A DNA stretch of 64,000 nt from Toxorhynchites rutilus septentrionalis (taxonomy: Eukaryota; Arthropoda; Insecta; Diptera; Culicidae): NCBI RefSeq assembly GCF_029784135.1, contig NC_073746.1, positions 255,052,494 through 255,116,493 on the forward strand, read 5' to 3'. A model generated the notes under the pieces. It saw nothing but the letters and a program-made list of their open reading frames with translations, was not told where the DNA came from and ran no database searches. Each line of letters starts with the position of its first letter. The first letter of the stretch is position 1. The position numbers were made by a program, and so were the translations under genes. This document shows positions 24,200 to 35,355 of this stretch, one piece after another.

Positions 24200-25080
24200 A
24201 ATACTATTTTCAAACTAAATTATTTGTTGGTCTCTTCCCTTCAGTCTATCCATCGTATATTCATTTTCCGTGACGTTAAAACGAGCACAATTGTTTAGGA
24301 ATATTAAAGCAAAGGTATCGTTTCGTTTAAAACGCGACGGGAATTAAGTACCGAACAATATTGTGGAACCAGAAGTAGATACGGAAAAATGATGGAAAAT
24401 AAATTAAGTATATTCGATAGGTTTCGGGTTCGTTAATCAAAACCAACCGAGCTTCTGAGTTGCCGAACGAATGAGTTAATTTGGTGAAAAAATCTTATCT
24501 GATAAAAAAAAACATAGTGATAAAGGGCCTGACCGAGTAAGGGAGTAAAAAGTGCCCCCAAATCACCAGCTGTATGGCAAATATTGTATAGGGTATTAAA
24601 AAGAAATTTTGGCGGTTTTTTTTCCACTATGTAGTTTAACATAGGATCTATAGTGAAAAACGTACTTTTTCGTTTATTTGAATACGCATGTTACTACGTT
24701 GTATCAAGAAAAATTATCAAATAAATTTCATCAAAAATTGAAGTACTAAAAAATATTGAAATTTTGAAATTTTTTTTTGGGATTTTGAGATTCAGTAATA
24801 CTCTAATTCATTTTTGGTCGGGGTTCTGCCAAAACGAACCAAGCGCCACTTTTTTTCAAAATTATGTTACTTACACCATTGGATGCAGAACATAATAATC
24901 TATCGACTGTAAAATTACCATGTCATTCGGACAATTGACAATAGCTTCAAACGAAAAAATCTGCGTAGCAGACTGTAAAAAAAACGAAATTGCATTCAAC
25001 CAAAGCGAACCATTGTTACCGTTGTGGGTAGTTTGCCCTATGACTCCTCCAAGATCGCACATAGATGACACTGATAACAA
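24200..25080. other. No gene recognised
   Basis: AT-rich sequence. A 20-base phrase, gggcctgaccgagtaaggga (near 24527), recurs with two changes near 26405, suggesting a dispersed repeat on both sides of the 25-26 kb block. Confidence 0.3.
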
Positions 25081-25960
25081 TTATAACAGTTAGGGAGACA
25101 GAAAGGAGGTTACACAGAAACACATACAGACATATATTATGGGGCAAGATATGATCGACAGGGTGGACTGGGAGGCTGGATGTTGGAAGGGGGCAATGAT
25201 GAGGCTGGGAAAAACACTAGGAAGTTTGCCTAGTTCTTTTCCACTGCGACCGCCAAACCGCCAAGGGTCTGAAAAAAAAGTTAAATAATTTATTATCGAG
25301 TTCAGTGAAAGTATAAAAGTTGAAATTAAAGCTGAAATTGGATGAAAGTAAAAAAAAGAAGCAGAAAGAAAAGACGACAGTTGAAGGAAACTGGAAAGTA
25401 ACAGGTAGAAGTTTGATAGAGAAAATTGAAGAAATTGTGCTTGAACGCATACTAATTGGTAACAGGATCAGGACCCATTGTACTAGGCTTAAGCCGTGAA
25501 CGCCATTGTGAATATTCGCAACAAGCCAGCAACGCGCGATCCAACCCCCAGCCCACCAGAATCATCGACCAGGGAAACGACGAAAACCAGAGGACCAGCG
25601 AAGCCGGCCGGCCGACGAACACACACTACACACAATTACAGATTGTAAGTCAGATTATTTAAAATATATTATAAAAACGGAAAGTTGGTGTTTTGTGTGC
25701 TTCCGGAAGTGTCCATGTGAGCCGACCTTGGGATCTCCGAATCCCACGCTCGAGCTAGCCAGGAAAAGAGGTGTTGGAACCCGCCTCAGACAGTCCCCGT
25801 GGCTAGATCAGGGACTAGAGGTTTTGTCGAGGTCCGTCTGACCGAGAGTGAGCAGTAATACCATAAACCCACAATATGGCATCGGACGATAGTGATCGTT
25901 TTCTCCAAGAAGGCAGATCCTTTAACAGATTTTTCTGTTTCAAAAAGCTCCTGGAATCAG
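25080..25960 (+). other. Possible LTR-retrotransposon 5' region (LTR plus leader)
   Basis: A block that differs from its surroundings: purine-rich at 25290-25420, then GC-richer, running to ...cacacaattaca (25638). It is followed by a leader (ttggtgttttgtgtgcttccgg, a possible primer-binding region) and a short frame starting atggcatcggacgatagtgatcg (25876) that soon hits a stop. This resembles an LTR end, leader and gag start, but no second LTR or pol motif is visible. Confidence 0.2.
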
Positions 25961-28535
25961 ATGTCGTCGGGATCTGCTAAGTAGGATAGCCTATGGGCTG
26001 CCACAAAATGTAAAAGCGCTGATCTGCATTTTTTCAAAATTGTGTTCAACCACAACGAACCAAGTGTAATGCATTCCTTAATCAATTTGTTTTCATTCAT
26101 TAGGATATTATTTAGTAAAAAACAGCAAAAGTGAGTCAAAATATATACCATTCATGAAATTAGTCAAGAGCCGTTGCAAAATACTAATGTGTTGGGTAAT
26201 GATATTATGTTAAGAATTAGCATGTACTTGGTTCTCTCGGGCTGCAAAGAGAACGAAGTTTTGCGTGTCAAGCAGAAACATAATTTTGTTTTTTTTTTCA
26301 TATTTCTAAAGGTTCTGAATCAAAAATTGATGACGATGTGTGCTTACAGCATGAAAAGTAGTATTATGTTTGGTTTCAAAAAACATTTCTTTCATATTTC
26401 CAAAGGGCCTGGCTGAGTAAGGGAGGAAGTGGAATGGGTATAACACACTTTTGATTGAGTGTGCATTCAATACAACTTATATTTTCCCTCGAACATCTTC
26501 AATTTCCTCCGATAGATACTCAACCTGATATTATATACTTTATAATTTGATATAATACAGGAATACGTACCCAAAGTCAAAAGAACCATTCAGTTCTAAC
26601 AACTTCATTTCATCACTTTGTATTGCTTTTAAATCGAAAGTGGCTCGACACTCGTAATGTCACAGCAACGCCCCAACTTTAGTTTCCTAAGTGATTGCTA
26701 CAACTCTTTCACCTAGCGAATCGCTCCCAGCCTCTATAATGGTCACACCACAATCATCAATGTGAAAACTTTTGCTAAAATCTGTAAATTCCCTCCATTT
26801 AGAATTATGTCAATACCCAGCTCCAACGGAACATCAACACTGTGCCCGTTCGCATTGGAATTATTCTTGCTGAAGGAGTCCGTATTTTTTTGTTGTTTTT
26901 GGCTTAAACAACCATAAGCTTTTAGCAAAACAAATATTTTCTCTAAATACTATCATGACATCGTCCATTTCTCCTCCCTCCAACCCGTTTTATGAGGAAA
27001 ATTCACTGCATTATCGCAAAACGGATGGGTGAGGGTACGAGAAAGTAAGACAGAGACAACTGACAAGGCTAATCCCACTAGTTCCTCACTTATATCACTC
27101 TCGCTGGTCAAACTTACGATTTAATCGCATTTTCTGCTTTTCCACTCTGTGGCACATTACTTTTTTTTCATTCTTTTTGCTCCCAAGTTATCTCCCACTT
27201 TGCTGTTACGTACTGAACCATCAGCAGCCGGTAGTTCGAAACCGAACATACAACACTTTTTTTTCCTCATTTAGGTTTTAGTCCTTGTCGTAACTGAACG
27301 GAACCGAATGATACTCGTTCCAGTTGCTTATAGTGGAGCACACAGTGTTGAATCACTTTCTGATTCACTCCGTTCATCCTGGACGATCGAAGTGCTTCCT
27401 GTGTAACTCTGGAATGCGAATGGCGACCGGTTCTTTTGGCTAAGCAAATGTTACCACCATCATCACCAGTTGCGCTTGCAGTGCAAGAAATTCATAGTTT
27501 TAATATGCAAACCGGTGCTAGATTTGTTCTCAAGTGCACAGGCAACTCCAGCTAGTGCTCATAAGTGGTTCCAAATGAGGGTCGGTTCTGTTATACTATG
27601 TTTATACGCTCATCCCCCGTTGTATTTCCTGGAATCCATTGTTCTGGCTGCAATCGCTCCTGGTTCGGCGGGACAATGTGTAAATCAGATAAGTTGATTT
27701 ATATGATAGTATTATTTGACTACGTGTGTTGGTATACAAGCAGAAAATTTCAGAAAATTCACATCCGGCTTGGGAACGAATGCACTTGAAATCGAAAGCA
27801 ATCGTCTTATGACCAAACTAAATATGCATTATCTAAACACAAAAATATTACCAAATCGGTTTAAATTACCAACGCTTGAAAACGTTTTCAAACATTTATT
27901 AATTCAGTTCGACCTTAAAGCATTGAGTGTAATATTCCCGGGGAATAGTTTTGAGTGTAACCGTACGTGCGGATGTACATGAAATAATAAACAAATAAAA
28001 ACATAAGTAAAGGTCTATTGGGAAAAACGTGGAATGTGGAACAATGGAAGACAAATAAAAGTGAAATATTGTGGAAATTCAATATTATCGTCGATGAATC
28101 ACGCCCGAAAATACGCAAATAAATGGGAATCAGAAAAGTTTGCCACGAAGCGCTCGCAAATTCCCTATCTCTTTACGAAATCATACACCAGCCCGGGATC
28201 TCGACGAGGGTAGAAAACCGTTGTTTTTGTAAGTGCGACAGATGTTTTCATATCGTCTTTTTTATATGAAGGCGCAAAATATGTTAGATCGTAGAAAATC
28301 CCGGCTAATTGATATTGCATTAGGTTTGAAATTGCGATTATTCTACGGCATATACATTGATATTTTGTTTCATTCCGTATATCATATACCCTGTCTAATT
28401 TCTGTGGATCAGCATCTTATTGAAAGTGCATCAAAATTACTTTTTGGCACATGTTTAGACATCCTGATTTATAATTTAATAATAACAGAAAATGTGCTAC
28501 CCCCTCCCATACCGATACAGCATTTGTATAGTATA
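25961..28535. other. No gene recognised (2.6 kb)
   Basis: Mostly AT-rich. 27190-27570 is somewhat GC-richer and non-repetitive. No domain, splice-supported exon or RNA gene could be supported. A 146-codon plus-strand frame (28233-28673) runs into a Helitron end and is dismissed. Confidence 0.35.
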
Positions 28536-29077
28536 CTAGGTGATCCGACAAACTTCGTCCCGCCCAAAATTTATTTTTCGTTATCACATTCATTATCATT
28601 TCAACCACTTGCAAATAATTTGTTTCTCCGTTACATGGACAAATTGTTTGATACAGAAAATATGATAGAATAAAGACAGCCCTAAATCGGACAATTCCTT
28701 TCTCAAGTTTTGCTCTTATCAACACATCCGGCGATTCATTTTTATTTATATAAATAGAAGAAGATCTAGGAGTGCGTTTTATCGCATTGAAACTTTCGGA
28801 CAAAGATCAATTTCGTTAGCACAAGCATCAAATGGACTAACAACGCTTGTCACTATGTAATTGTATAACATATGCCAATTGGTTTTTCCGAATTTTAACA
28901 TTTTCCCTTTTCCTTCAGAGTTTTCCGAAAATTTTCAATTACCATGTCTGGTTGGAATCAATATGGTGGAATTGACAGGTGGCTCGTAACTTACACTATA
29001 TACAAAATACGTATGAGGAATAGCGGGACGATAGGTTTTGATTTTTTTATTCGCTTGCATACGTTGTTATGGTTATG

Positions 29078-29456
29078 TTAGTAATAGTAATAGTAATAGT
29101 AATAGTAATAGTAATAGTAATAGTAATAGTAATAGTAATAGTAATAGTAATAGTAATAGTAATAGTAATAGTAATAGTAATAGTAATAGTAATAGTAATA
29201 GTAATAGTAATAGTAATAGTAATAGTAATAGTAATAGTAATAGTAATAGTAATAGTAATAGTAATAGTAATAGTAATAGTAATAGTAATAGTAATAGTAA
29301 TAGTAATAGTAATAGTAATAGTAATAGTAATAGTAATAGTAATAGTAATAGTAATAGTAATAGTAATAGTAATAGTAATAGTAATAGTAATAGTAATAGT
29401 AATAGTAATAGTGATAGTAATAGTAATAGTAATAGTAATAGTAATAGTAATAGTGA
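29078..29456. repeat. Hexanucleotide microsatellite (AATAGT)n, about 63 units
   Basis: About 380 bp of almost perfect six-base repeats. Only two interruptions are visible, both near the right end where 'aat' becomes 'gat' (about 29412 and 29453). It lies inside the P-like element and splits sequence shared with the short copies. The very long frames it creates (Ser-Asn, Ile-Val, Tyr runs) are artefacts. Confidence 0.97.
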
Positions 29457-29761
29457 TCACATGTGTATCGGTTTCCGCCAGCTGGCTCGGCTATGATTAT
29501 GCAGTGCATTTTGTGTTTAGTGAAACTTATTAATTCCTGAGCGCTCAACGAAATCCGGCCTGGATAGTTAATTTGTGCGTAAGACATTATGTTTATGAAC
29601 AAACAGAAATTAATATAGGGTTACGGACGGCTTTGCGTTTGTGTCGCATGTAATGAGGCTTATATATGATTCATTCAACTCTTCCATACAGACTGCTTCC
29701 TCTCGCGTTATTCTATCAAGGGAAAATTCATTCATATTCACATTTTTTTCGATTCTCGCAG

Positions 29762-30072
29762 ATGACGCATTATTGCGTAGTGAAAGGATGTGGGAACAGA
29801 AGGTTAATAACAAAAAGTAACCCTGACATTGTGTTCCATACTCAGATTACGTTACGCGCAGACAGATTACGTAAATGGATAGTTTCCTGTTGCCAATCCG
29901 AGAACTGGAAACCTCAGAAGAACCAAGGCATTTGCTCACGTTATTTCGATAGAAACAGCTACGATGAACAGTATAAAAAAGCCACCAACTTATTGGCACA
30001 AGGAAATGTAGGATGTTACATCCTGATTGTAAACATTTTTCCTCTGGATTGTGATTTATGTAAAGAGTTTTA
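29762..30072 (+). pseudogene. THAP-type zinc-finger frame of P-like transposase
   Basis: From Met at 29762 the frame reads C-x4-C (residues 5 and 10: CVVKGC), then FH, RKWIV, NWKP and ICSRYF. This order (paired Cys, FH, W, NWxP, CSxHF) is the THAP fold, which binds element ends in P-type transposases. The last ligand, normally His in CSxHF, is Tyr here (residue about 64), so zinc binding may be impaired. The codon before Met is preceded by tttcgattctcgcag, a good splice acceptor, so the Met may be internal to an exon. The reading frame is cut at 30072 by a mariner insertion. Confidence 0.7.
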
Positions 30073-31284
30073 TTAGGCTGTCAAAAAAGGTCTGCGGTAT
30101 TTCCGCGAGGTGTCGTTGTAAGTGCGTAGTTCTAGTTGTATTCATTGTATCGAGTCATACTATAGCTTGTTGGAAAGGTATAATATAGTCCTTGACAGTG
30201 TTTTGTTTGGTTAAGTCGTTCGTTAAGTCGTATGACAAAGGAAAAAATGCATCTCAAGCTGCCAATAAAATTTGTGCAGTTTATGGACCGATACAGCTTC
30301 CATTTCCACCGCACAACGATGGTTTTAACGTTTTCGTTCTGGTGTAGAGGTCGTCGAAGATGCGCCACGCTCCGGAAGGCCTGTCGTCGAAAATTGCGAC
30401 AAAATCGTTGAATTAGCCGAGAAAGACCGGCATAGTAGCAGCCGTAGCATCGGCCAAGAGCTGGGGATAAGTCATCAAACCGTTATGACCCATTTGAAGA
30501 CGCTTGGATTCACAAAGAAGCTCGATGTATGGGTGCCACACACGTTGACGCAAAAAAACATCTTTGACCGTATCGACGCATGTGAATCGCTGCTGAATCG
30601 CAACAAAATCGACCCGTTTCTGAAGCGGATGGTGACTGACGATGAAAAGTGGGTCACTTACGACAACGTGAAGCGCAAACGGTCGTGGTCGAAGCCCGCT
30701 GAAGCGGCTCAGACGGTGGCCAAGCCCTCATTAACGGCCAGGAAGGTTCTGCTGTGTGTTTGGTGGGATTGTCAAGGAATAATCTATTATGAGCTGCTTC
30801 CCTATGGCCAAACGCTCAATTCGGACCTGTACTGCCAACAACTGGACCGCTTGAAGGTAGCACTCATGAAGAAGAGGCCATCTTTGATAAACAGAGGCCG
30901 CTTTGTCTTCCATCAGGACAACGCCAGGCCACACACTTCTTTGGTGACGCGCCGGAAGCTCCGGGAGCTCGGATGGGAGGTTCTGATGCATCCGCCGTAT
31001 AGTCCGGACCTTGCACCAAGTGACTACCACCTGTTTTTGTCCATGGCGAACGAGCTAGGTAGTCAGAAGTTAGCCACAAAAGAGGCCTGTGAAAATTGTC
31101 TATCCGAGTTTTTTGCCAATAAGGAAGCGAGCTTCTATAACAGGGGTTTTATGAAGTTGGCATCTCGTTGGGAACAAGTCATCGAACAAAACGGCGCATA
31201 TTTGACTTAAAACAGATGAAAAAATGAAAATGAAAAGATGAAAATTCAAAAAAAAAATACCGCAGGACTTTTTTGACAGCCTAA
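30073..31284 (+). mobile_element. Mariner element, 1212 bp, with TA duplication
   Basis: The ends are TTAGGCTGTCAAAAAAG and its inverse (cttttttgacagcctaa), flanked by TA at 30071-30072 and 31285-31286. Length is normal for mariner. It sits inside the THAP frame of the P-like element and is therefore younger than that insertion. Confidence 0.92.
30230..31210 (+). pseudogene. Mariner transposase (DD34D type), nonsense and frameshift near N-terminus
   Basis: The last 240 residues are open. TDDEKWVTYDN gives the first catalytic Asp, HQDNARPHTS the second, and YSPDLAPSDYHLF the third, with the 34-residue spacing of mariners. The WVPHTLTQ motif is present near residue 15 of the open part. Upstream, the DNA-binding domain can be followed (AANKICAVYG, STAQRWF, RSGRPVVE) but is interrupted by TAA at 30326-30328 and by a one-base frame change near 30285. 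The catalytic triad is intact; the protein as encoded would lack most of its first helix-turn-helix. Confidence 0.9.
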
Positions 31285-31704
31285 TATTTATATTGTTTTA
31301 GCTATTCCCACAATGCAGCTTTCGAATTTGTTGGCCGAATAATATGGACATTGAAGATGGAAAAAAGCGCTGCTTGAACCTTGTAAGTATCACGCGACTA
31401 CAAAAGCCTTAGCTATACCCCGGGTCCGAATTATCGATTTTCCCAAATAAAAAATACAACAAATACAAAAAGATGAGTTCAAGATAAAATAGACATGTAT
31501 ATTCCAAATGAAAATTATTGATCGTCGAATACAGAAATTATTCTGTATAATTCGAATAAATCCAGCACCTTGTAGACTCCAATACTAAGTATCTTATTAT
31601 TGGAACCATTATTTGTTCCTTTATACGCGGACATATATAACATATATAACATATATAACGCGATTTTCAACTATTACATCCATCATTTATACTATTAATT
31701 GGCT

Positions 31705-31992
31705 AATTCTTCTTCGATGGTGCTAACGTTCCTGAGGAACTTCACCGTTTGGACGTAGTTCAGTTCAGTTCTTTGTTTTTAAGAGGCTTTAAACTTTGCG
31801 GTTTATTCGCCTCTAATTTGAACGAAGACTTCTACTTGTGTGTTTTTCAATAGTACATAGTTGAGATTTATTTTTCCATATAACACGCCTTAAATGAGTT
31901 TCTGACGAAAAGTCTACTGATCAGAACGGGAATCGAATCCGAACCCCTGGCATGATAATGTGTGACGCTAGCTAGCTCATACAGTTAACATT
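31705..31992 (-). mobile_element. tRNA-derived SINE copy, minus strand, with internal insertion
   Basis: Read on the minus strand: a degraded A-box region (gctagctagcgtc), B-box ggttcggattcgattcc with an extra base, the 'ggcgtgttatatgg' body, and the 3' hairpin gttcctcaggaac followed by 'gaagaag'. About 70 bp of foreign sequence (aagaggctttaaactttgcgg ... cgcctc) lies inside. That block recurs near 39500 and 50155 and looks like the end of a second SINE-like family. Confidence 0.6.
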
Positions 31993-33094
31993 TAAGCATA
32001 GTAATGTAAAACTAGGAACGCTCCAGATTTCCTTTTTTGAATATGTCCAATATAACTGAATGCAATCTTGAATTTATTGCCTGGTATTCATTGCTTTGAA
32101 TGCTTTTTAGTCACTAGATAACTTGAGTAATACTTTCAACCTCTTGGCTTATGTACTTGCTATTCTCCAGTGCTATATAACGCGGCAGCAGCGATTTTTG
32201 ATGATTCCTTATGTTATGTATCTGTAACATGAGCTCCGTTTGCATTCTCCGAGCAAATGAGGTGCAGTTGAATATGGCTGTTATACAGACATTATTCGTA
32301 AATAGTTCATATTGATGATAAATGTTCTATTTCAAAGCGTTGAGCTTCCGCTCCACAACACTTGTTTGTAGCTTTGTTTTGTACCGGTTCATAACTGTAA
32401 AAAAGTCTATCGATAACGGAAACAAATCAGAACATTTGGATATTACTTTCAAAATATGAAACACGAGATAGCAGTCAAAGTATTTTAGTGTTGCTTGGAT
32501 GCGTTCCATATTTGTAAACAAATTCAAACATACGTGAGTAGTGCCTGAACGGCAATTTTGACATTACGTTTTACCTTCCACTTCACTTTCCTTGTTTGGA
32601 ATATGTGTATTATTTTTACGGGGCTCTCCATTCCAGAGGAGGAAGGGGGGGTCATACCATCATAGAAACATTTCTCGTATCCAAAAACCCTCACATCCCC
32701 AATTTGACTCGATTTGTGTGATTAGTTCTCGAGCTATGCAGACATTTGTGTTTCATTTGTACAGGGGAGGAAGGATTGTCAAACCACCATATAAACAATT
32801 ATTGCCCCCTAAATTCTCCATATACCAAATTTATTTCCGTTTGCTTGATTTGTTTATGAGTTATGCAGAATATTTTTATTTGTATGGCAGCCCTCCACTT
32901 AGAGAGGAGGGAAAAGGTATGTAACCACCATAGAAACATTTATTGCACCCTAAAACCTCCACATGACAAATTCGGTTCCATTTGCTTGATTAGTTATCGA
33001 GTGATACAGAAATTTGGGTTTCTTTTGTATGGCAGCCCCCTCTAAAGAGGGGGAGTAATGTCAATTCACCATAGACACGTTTTGTGCCCCGGTA

Positions 33095-33355
33095 GTGCAC
33101 CCGTGGCCGAGTGGTTAGCGTCTCACATTATCATGCCGGGTGTTCAGGTTCGATTCCCGTTCTGGCCGGGGGATTTCCTTCGACGTGCACTGTGGTCACG
33201 CGTATTCTAGAGCTTGCCCCTCGGAATACATTCAAGGCGTGTTATTTGGCTTAAGAAATCTCGCCTAAGTATTAATAAATGACGCTAGCTAATGCATACG
33301 TTGAGACGGCAAAAGTTCCACAGGGAACGTTAACGCCATTCAAGAAGAAGAAGTT
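33095..33355 (+). mobile_element. tRNA-derived SINE copy, full length
   Basis: The internal RNA polymerase III promoter is intact: A box TGGCCGAGTGG (33104-33114) and B box GGTTCGATTCC (33147-33157). A tRNA-unrelated body, a small hairpin (gttccacagggaac) and a (GAA)n tail follow. It lies in a Helitron unit; part of that unit seems to have been lost at the junction, since no clean target duplication is visible. Confidence 0.85.
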
Positions 33356-33778
33356 GATTAGTTCTGGAGTTATTCAGTCCCCCTCTCTTTAGAGGGGGGA
33401 GGAGTGTCAAACCACCATACAAAAATTTATTGCCCCCTAAAACCTCCACATGCCAAATTTGACTCTATTTGCTTGATTAGTTCTTAAGTTATGCAGAGAT
33501 TTATGCTTTTTCTGAATGGCAGCCCCCGCATTTTAATAGGGGGATGAGTGTAGAGCCACCATGGAGACCTTTATCGATCCCTAAAACCTCTATATGCCAA
33601 GTTTGATTTCATTCGTTTGATCAGTTTTGGAATTATTCAGTCCCCCTTCTTTACAGAGGGGGAAGAGTGTCAAACCACCATAGAAACATTTATTGGTTCC
33701 TAAAACCTTCACATGCCAAATTTGGCTTCATTTGCTTGATTAGTTTTTGAGTTATGGAGGAATTTATGCCTCAATTGT

Positions 33779-35190
33779 AGCGATGGAAAAAAATCGCCTC
33801 GAGCGATCAATGAATATACCACTAGTCAGATGTATTGACGTCACCAGTAACGAGCGATGCTTTTTTTATTCATGCTTACACATAGAGAACATCATAAACG
33901 GAGAGCTGCCAAAATCTCACAAAAGCGATATGGCAGTGGAATCATTACTGTCTACACTCCCAAAGCTTTGCTCATACGATTGAAGGTTTATCGTGAAGGC
34001 ACGCTACAAACGATAAATCTCAGCTGGCGAAGCTGGGGATCAGATCCATGAGAAGGATTATTAGGTGGAGCAGATGGCAGAATTTGCGAACGTAGTGTGC
34101 GTCATAGCATGCGCTGGCATAGCTACTTTTCACATTGTGACGTTTATATTTGTGTTCATGTTCAATTGCCTTCCACATCCATATGAAAACGCTTTTTTTC
34201 GGCAAGTGTTTTATCAATTCAAAATAGATCTTTTCGTGGAGTTCCTACTGAATATGCATATAGTGTGACAGTGTGTAGTGGATATTCGTGAAATGATGTC
34301 GGAAAAGATGAATGAAAGTGATATTTTTGTACGTCATTTTCACTCTCTCACCTTCATAGAAACAAACAAATTTTCGTTATTTTCGCGGTGATGTGATGAT
34401 ATTTTGAAGGCTCCCAACACAGGTGTATGTGATTTGAGGAAAATAGTTTACAATTAAGCAACATTTCATTGAAAATTCTGCTATTTCCGAGGACTGAGAA
34501 TAATACTGTTCTCTGGGCTTTTTTGCTCCTTAAATGATGGAAGTAAGTCACAATACAATTATCATCTATTAAAAAACAATCAGTTACAAGATTTCATGGG
34601 CCTTTTTCCTCATGATATCATCAAATTGTGAGTTATTTAAATATTGTTTCGTCTCTTACATATACATTCCATATTGAATGCAAATAATGACAACACCATA
34701 TTTTGTTTACCAATACAAATATACTCTGCCTACTGCTCCACCTCATATGTACCTCTTTGGGATCAGATAGTGTTCGGACTGTTTTCTACTGAGTGGCTGA
34801 TGACGACTGCGGTTTTGCTTCACACCCGTCTCCCATCTCGCCTGCAAAGACGCACTCGGAGAATGAATTTTACATTCGGTTACATTCGGGTTGTGGCAAG
34901 CTAAACTGAGCGGAGAGGCGAGATACTGAGAATCATATACTGTAAAAACATTTGCCTCCGTGGAACAAATTACTGCTGCGATTTGCACACAAACCGAGTA
35001 GAAATAGTCTTTCGTTTCTGCTATCTAGATCCGTTGATGCGATCTATTAATAAACTCAGAGTAACCAAGAGAACATCATTCTGTTGGGAAGGGAGAGGAG
35101 TAATAGTAGATCGCAACTTGTACAAATCACGATCTGTGCAGTTTGCAATTAATCATGGATCGAATCATGATCGCATAATTTTCATCCTTG
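33779..35190. mobile_element. 1.4-kb unknown DNA element with 9-bp (or 8-bp) duplication
   Basis: CTCAATTGT occurs at 33770-33778 and again at 35191-35199, flanking 1412 bp of sequence unrelated to the interrupted Helitron unit. Its ends are weakly inverted (agcgatggaaaaaaatcgc versus, on the other strand, gcaaggatgaaaattatgcg). A 9-bp duplication would suit a MULE-type element, 8 bp a hAT or P type. Short frames inside (33857-34051, 34065-34268) are unidentified. Confidence 0.65.
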
Positions 35191-35355
35191 CTCAATTGTG
35201 TGGCAGCCCCCCTTAGAGAGGGGGGAGGAGTGTCTATTTATCATAGAAACGTGTCCCCTTAAACCTTCACATGCCAAATTTGGCTCCATTTGATTGATTA
35301 GTTTTCGAGTTATGCAGAAATTTATGCTTCATTTCTATGGCAGCTCCCCCCACCA

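Larger units (their letters stand above)
28959..32594 (+). mobile_element. 3.6-kb P-like element with THAP coding segment
   Basis: It interrupts a Helitron, with near-identical 8-mers on each side: GTTGGAAT (28951-28958) and TTTGGAAT (32595-32602). The ends are CAATATGGTGG and CTTTCCTTG, matching the short copies at 6686-7523, which have an exact 8-bp duplication. Inside lie a hexanucleotide satellite (29078-29455), a THAP-type zinc-finger frame (29762 on), and a later mariner (30073-31284). An 8-bp target duplication plus an N-terminal THAP domain is the signature of the P-element superfamily (family knowledge). No RNase H-like transposase core is recognisable downstream, so this copy is probably not autonomous now. 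Confidence 0.65.
28536..35355 (-). mobile_element. Helitron-like element, minus strand, heavily interrupted
   Basis: The 3' end (CTAG at 28536-28539, preceded on the plus strand by A) and the next 420 bp match the full copy at 42414-45030. The element resumes at 32595 and continues to 33778, then at 35191-35355. Its interior consists of degenerate tandem units of roughly 150 bp, each with a G/C-run hairpin ('gccccc...gaggggg'), 'accaccatagaaacatttattg' and 'cctccacatgccaaatttg'. Insertions are at 28959-32594, 33095-33355 and 33779-35190. The 5' end is missing. No Rep/helicase is present, so it is non-autonomous. Confidence 0.7.

Noticed and set aside
25080..25960. Complete LTR retrotransposon
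   Set aside because: No second LTR, no pol motif and a stop soon after the presumed gag start; kept only as a weak note.
28233..28673. 146-codon plus-strand frame
   Set aside because: Its C-terminal third is the minus-strand Helitron end, and the remainder has no motif.
29038..29602. Four reading frames of 137-174 codons (Ser-Asn, Ile-Val, Ile-Thr and Tyr runs)
   Set aside because: They are translations of the six-base satellite and have no independent start or domain.
33104..33157. Functional tRNA gene
   Set aside because: A and B boxes are present but the acceptor stem does not close and the sequence runs into a SINE body; the same unit occurs at 52804.
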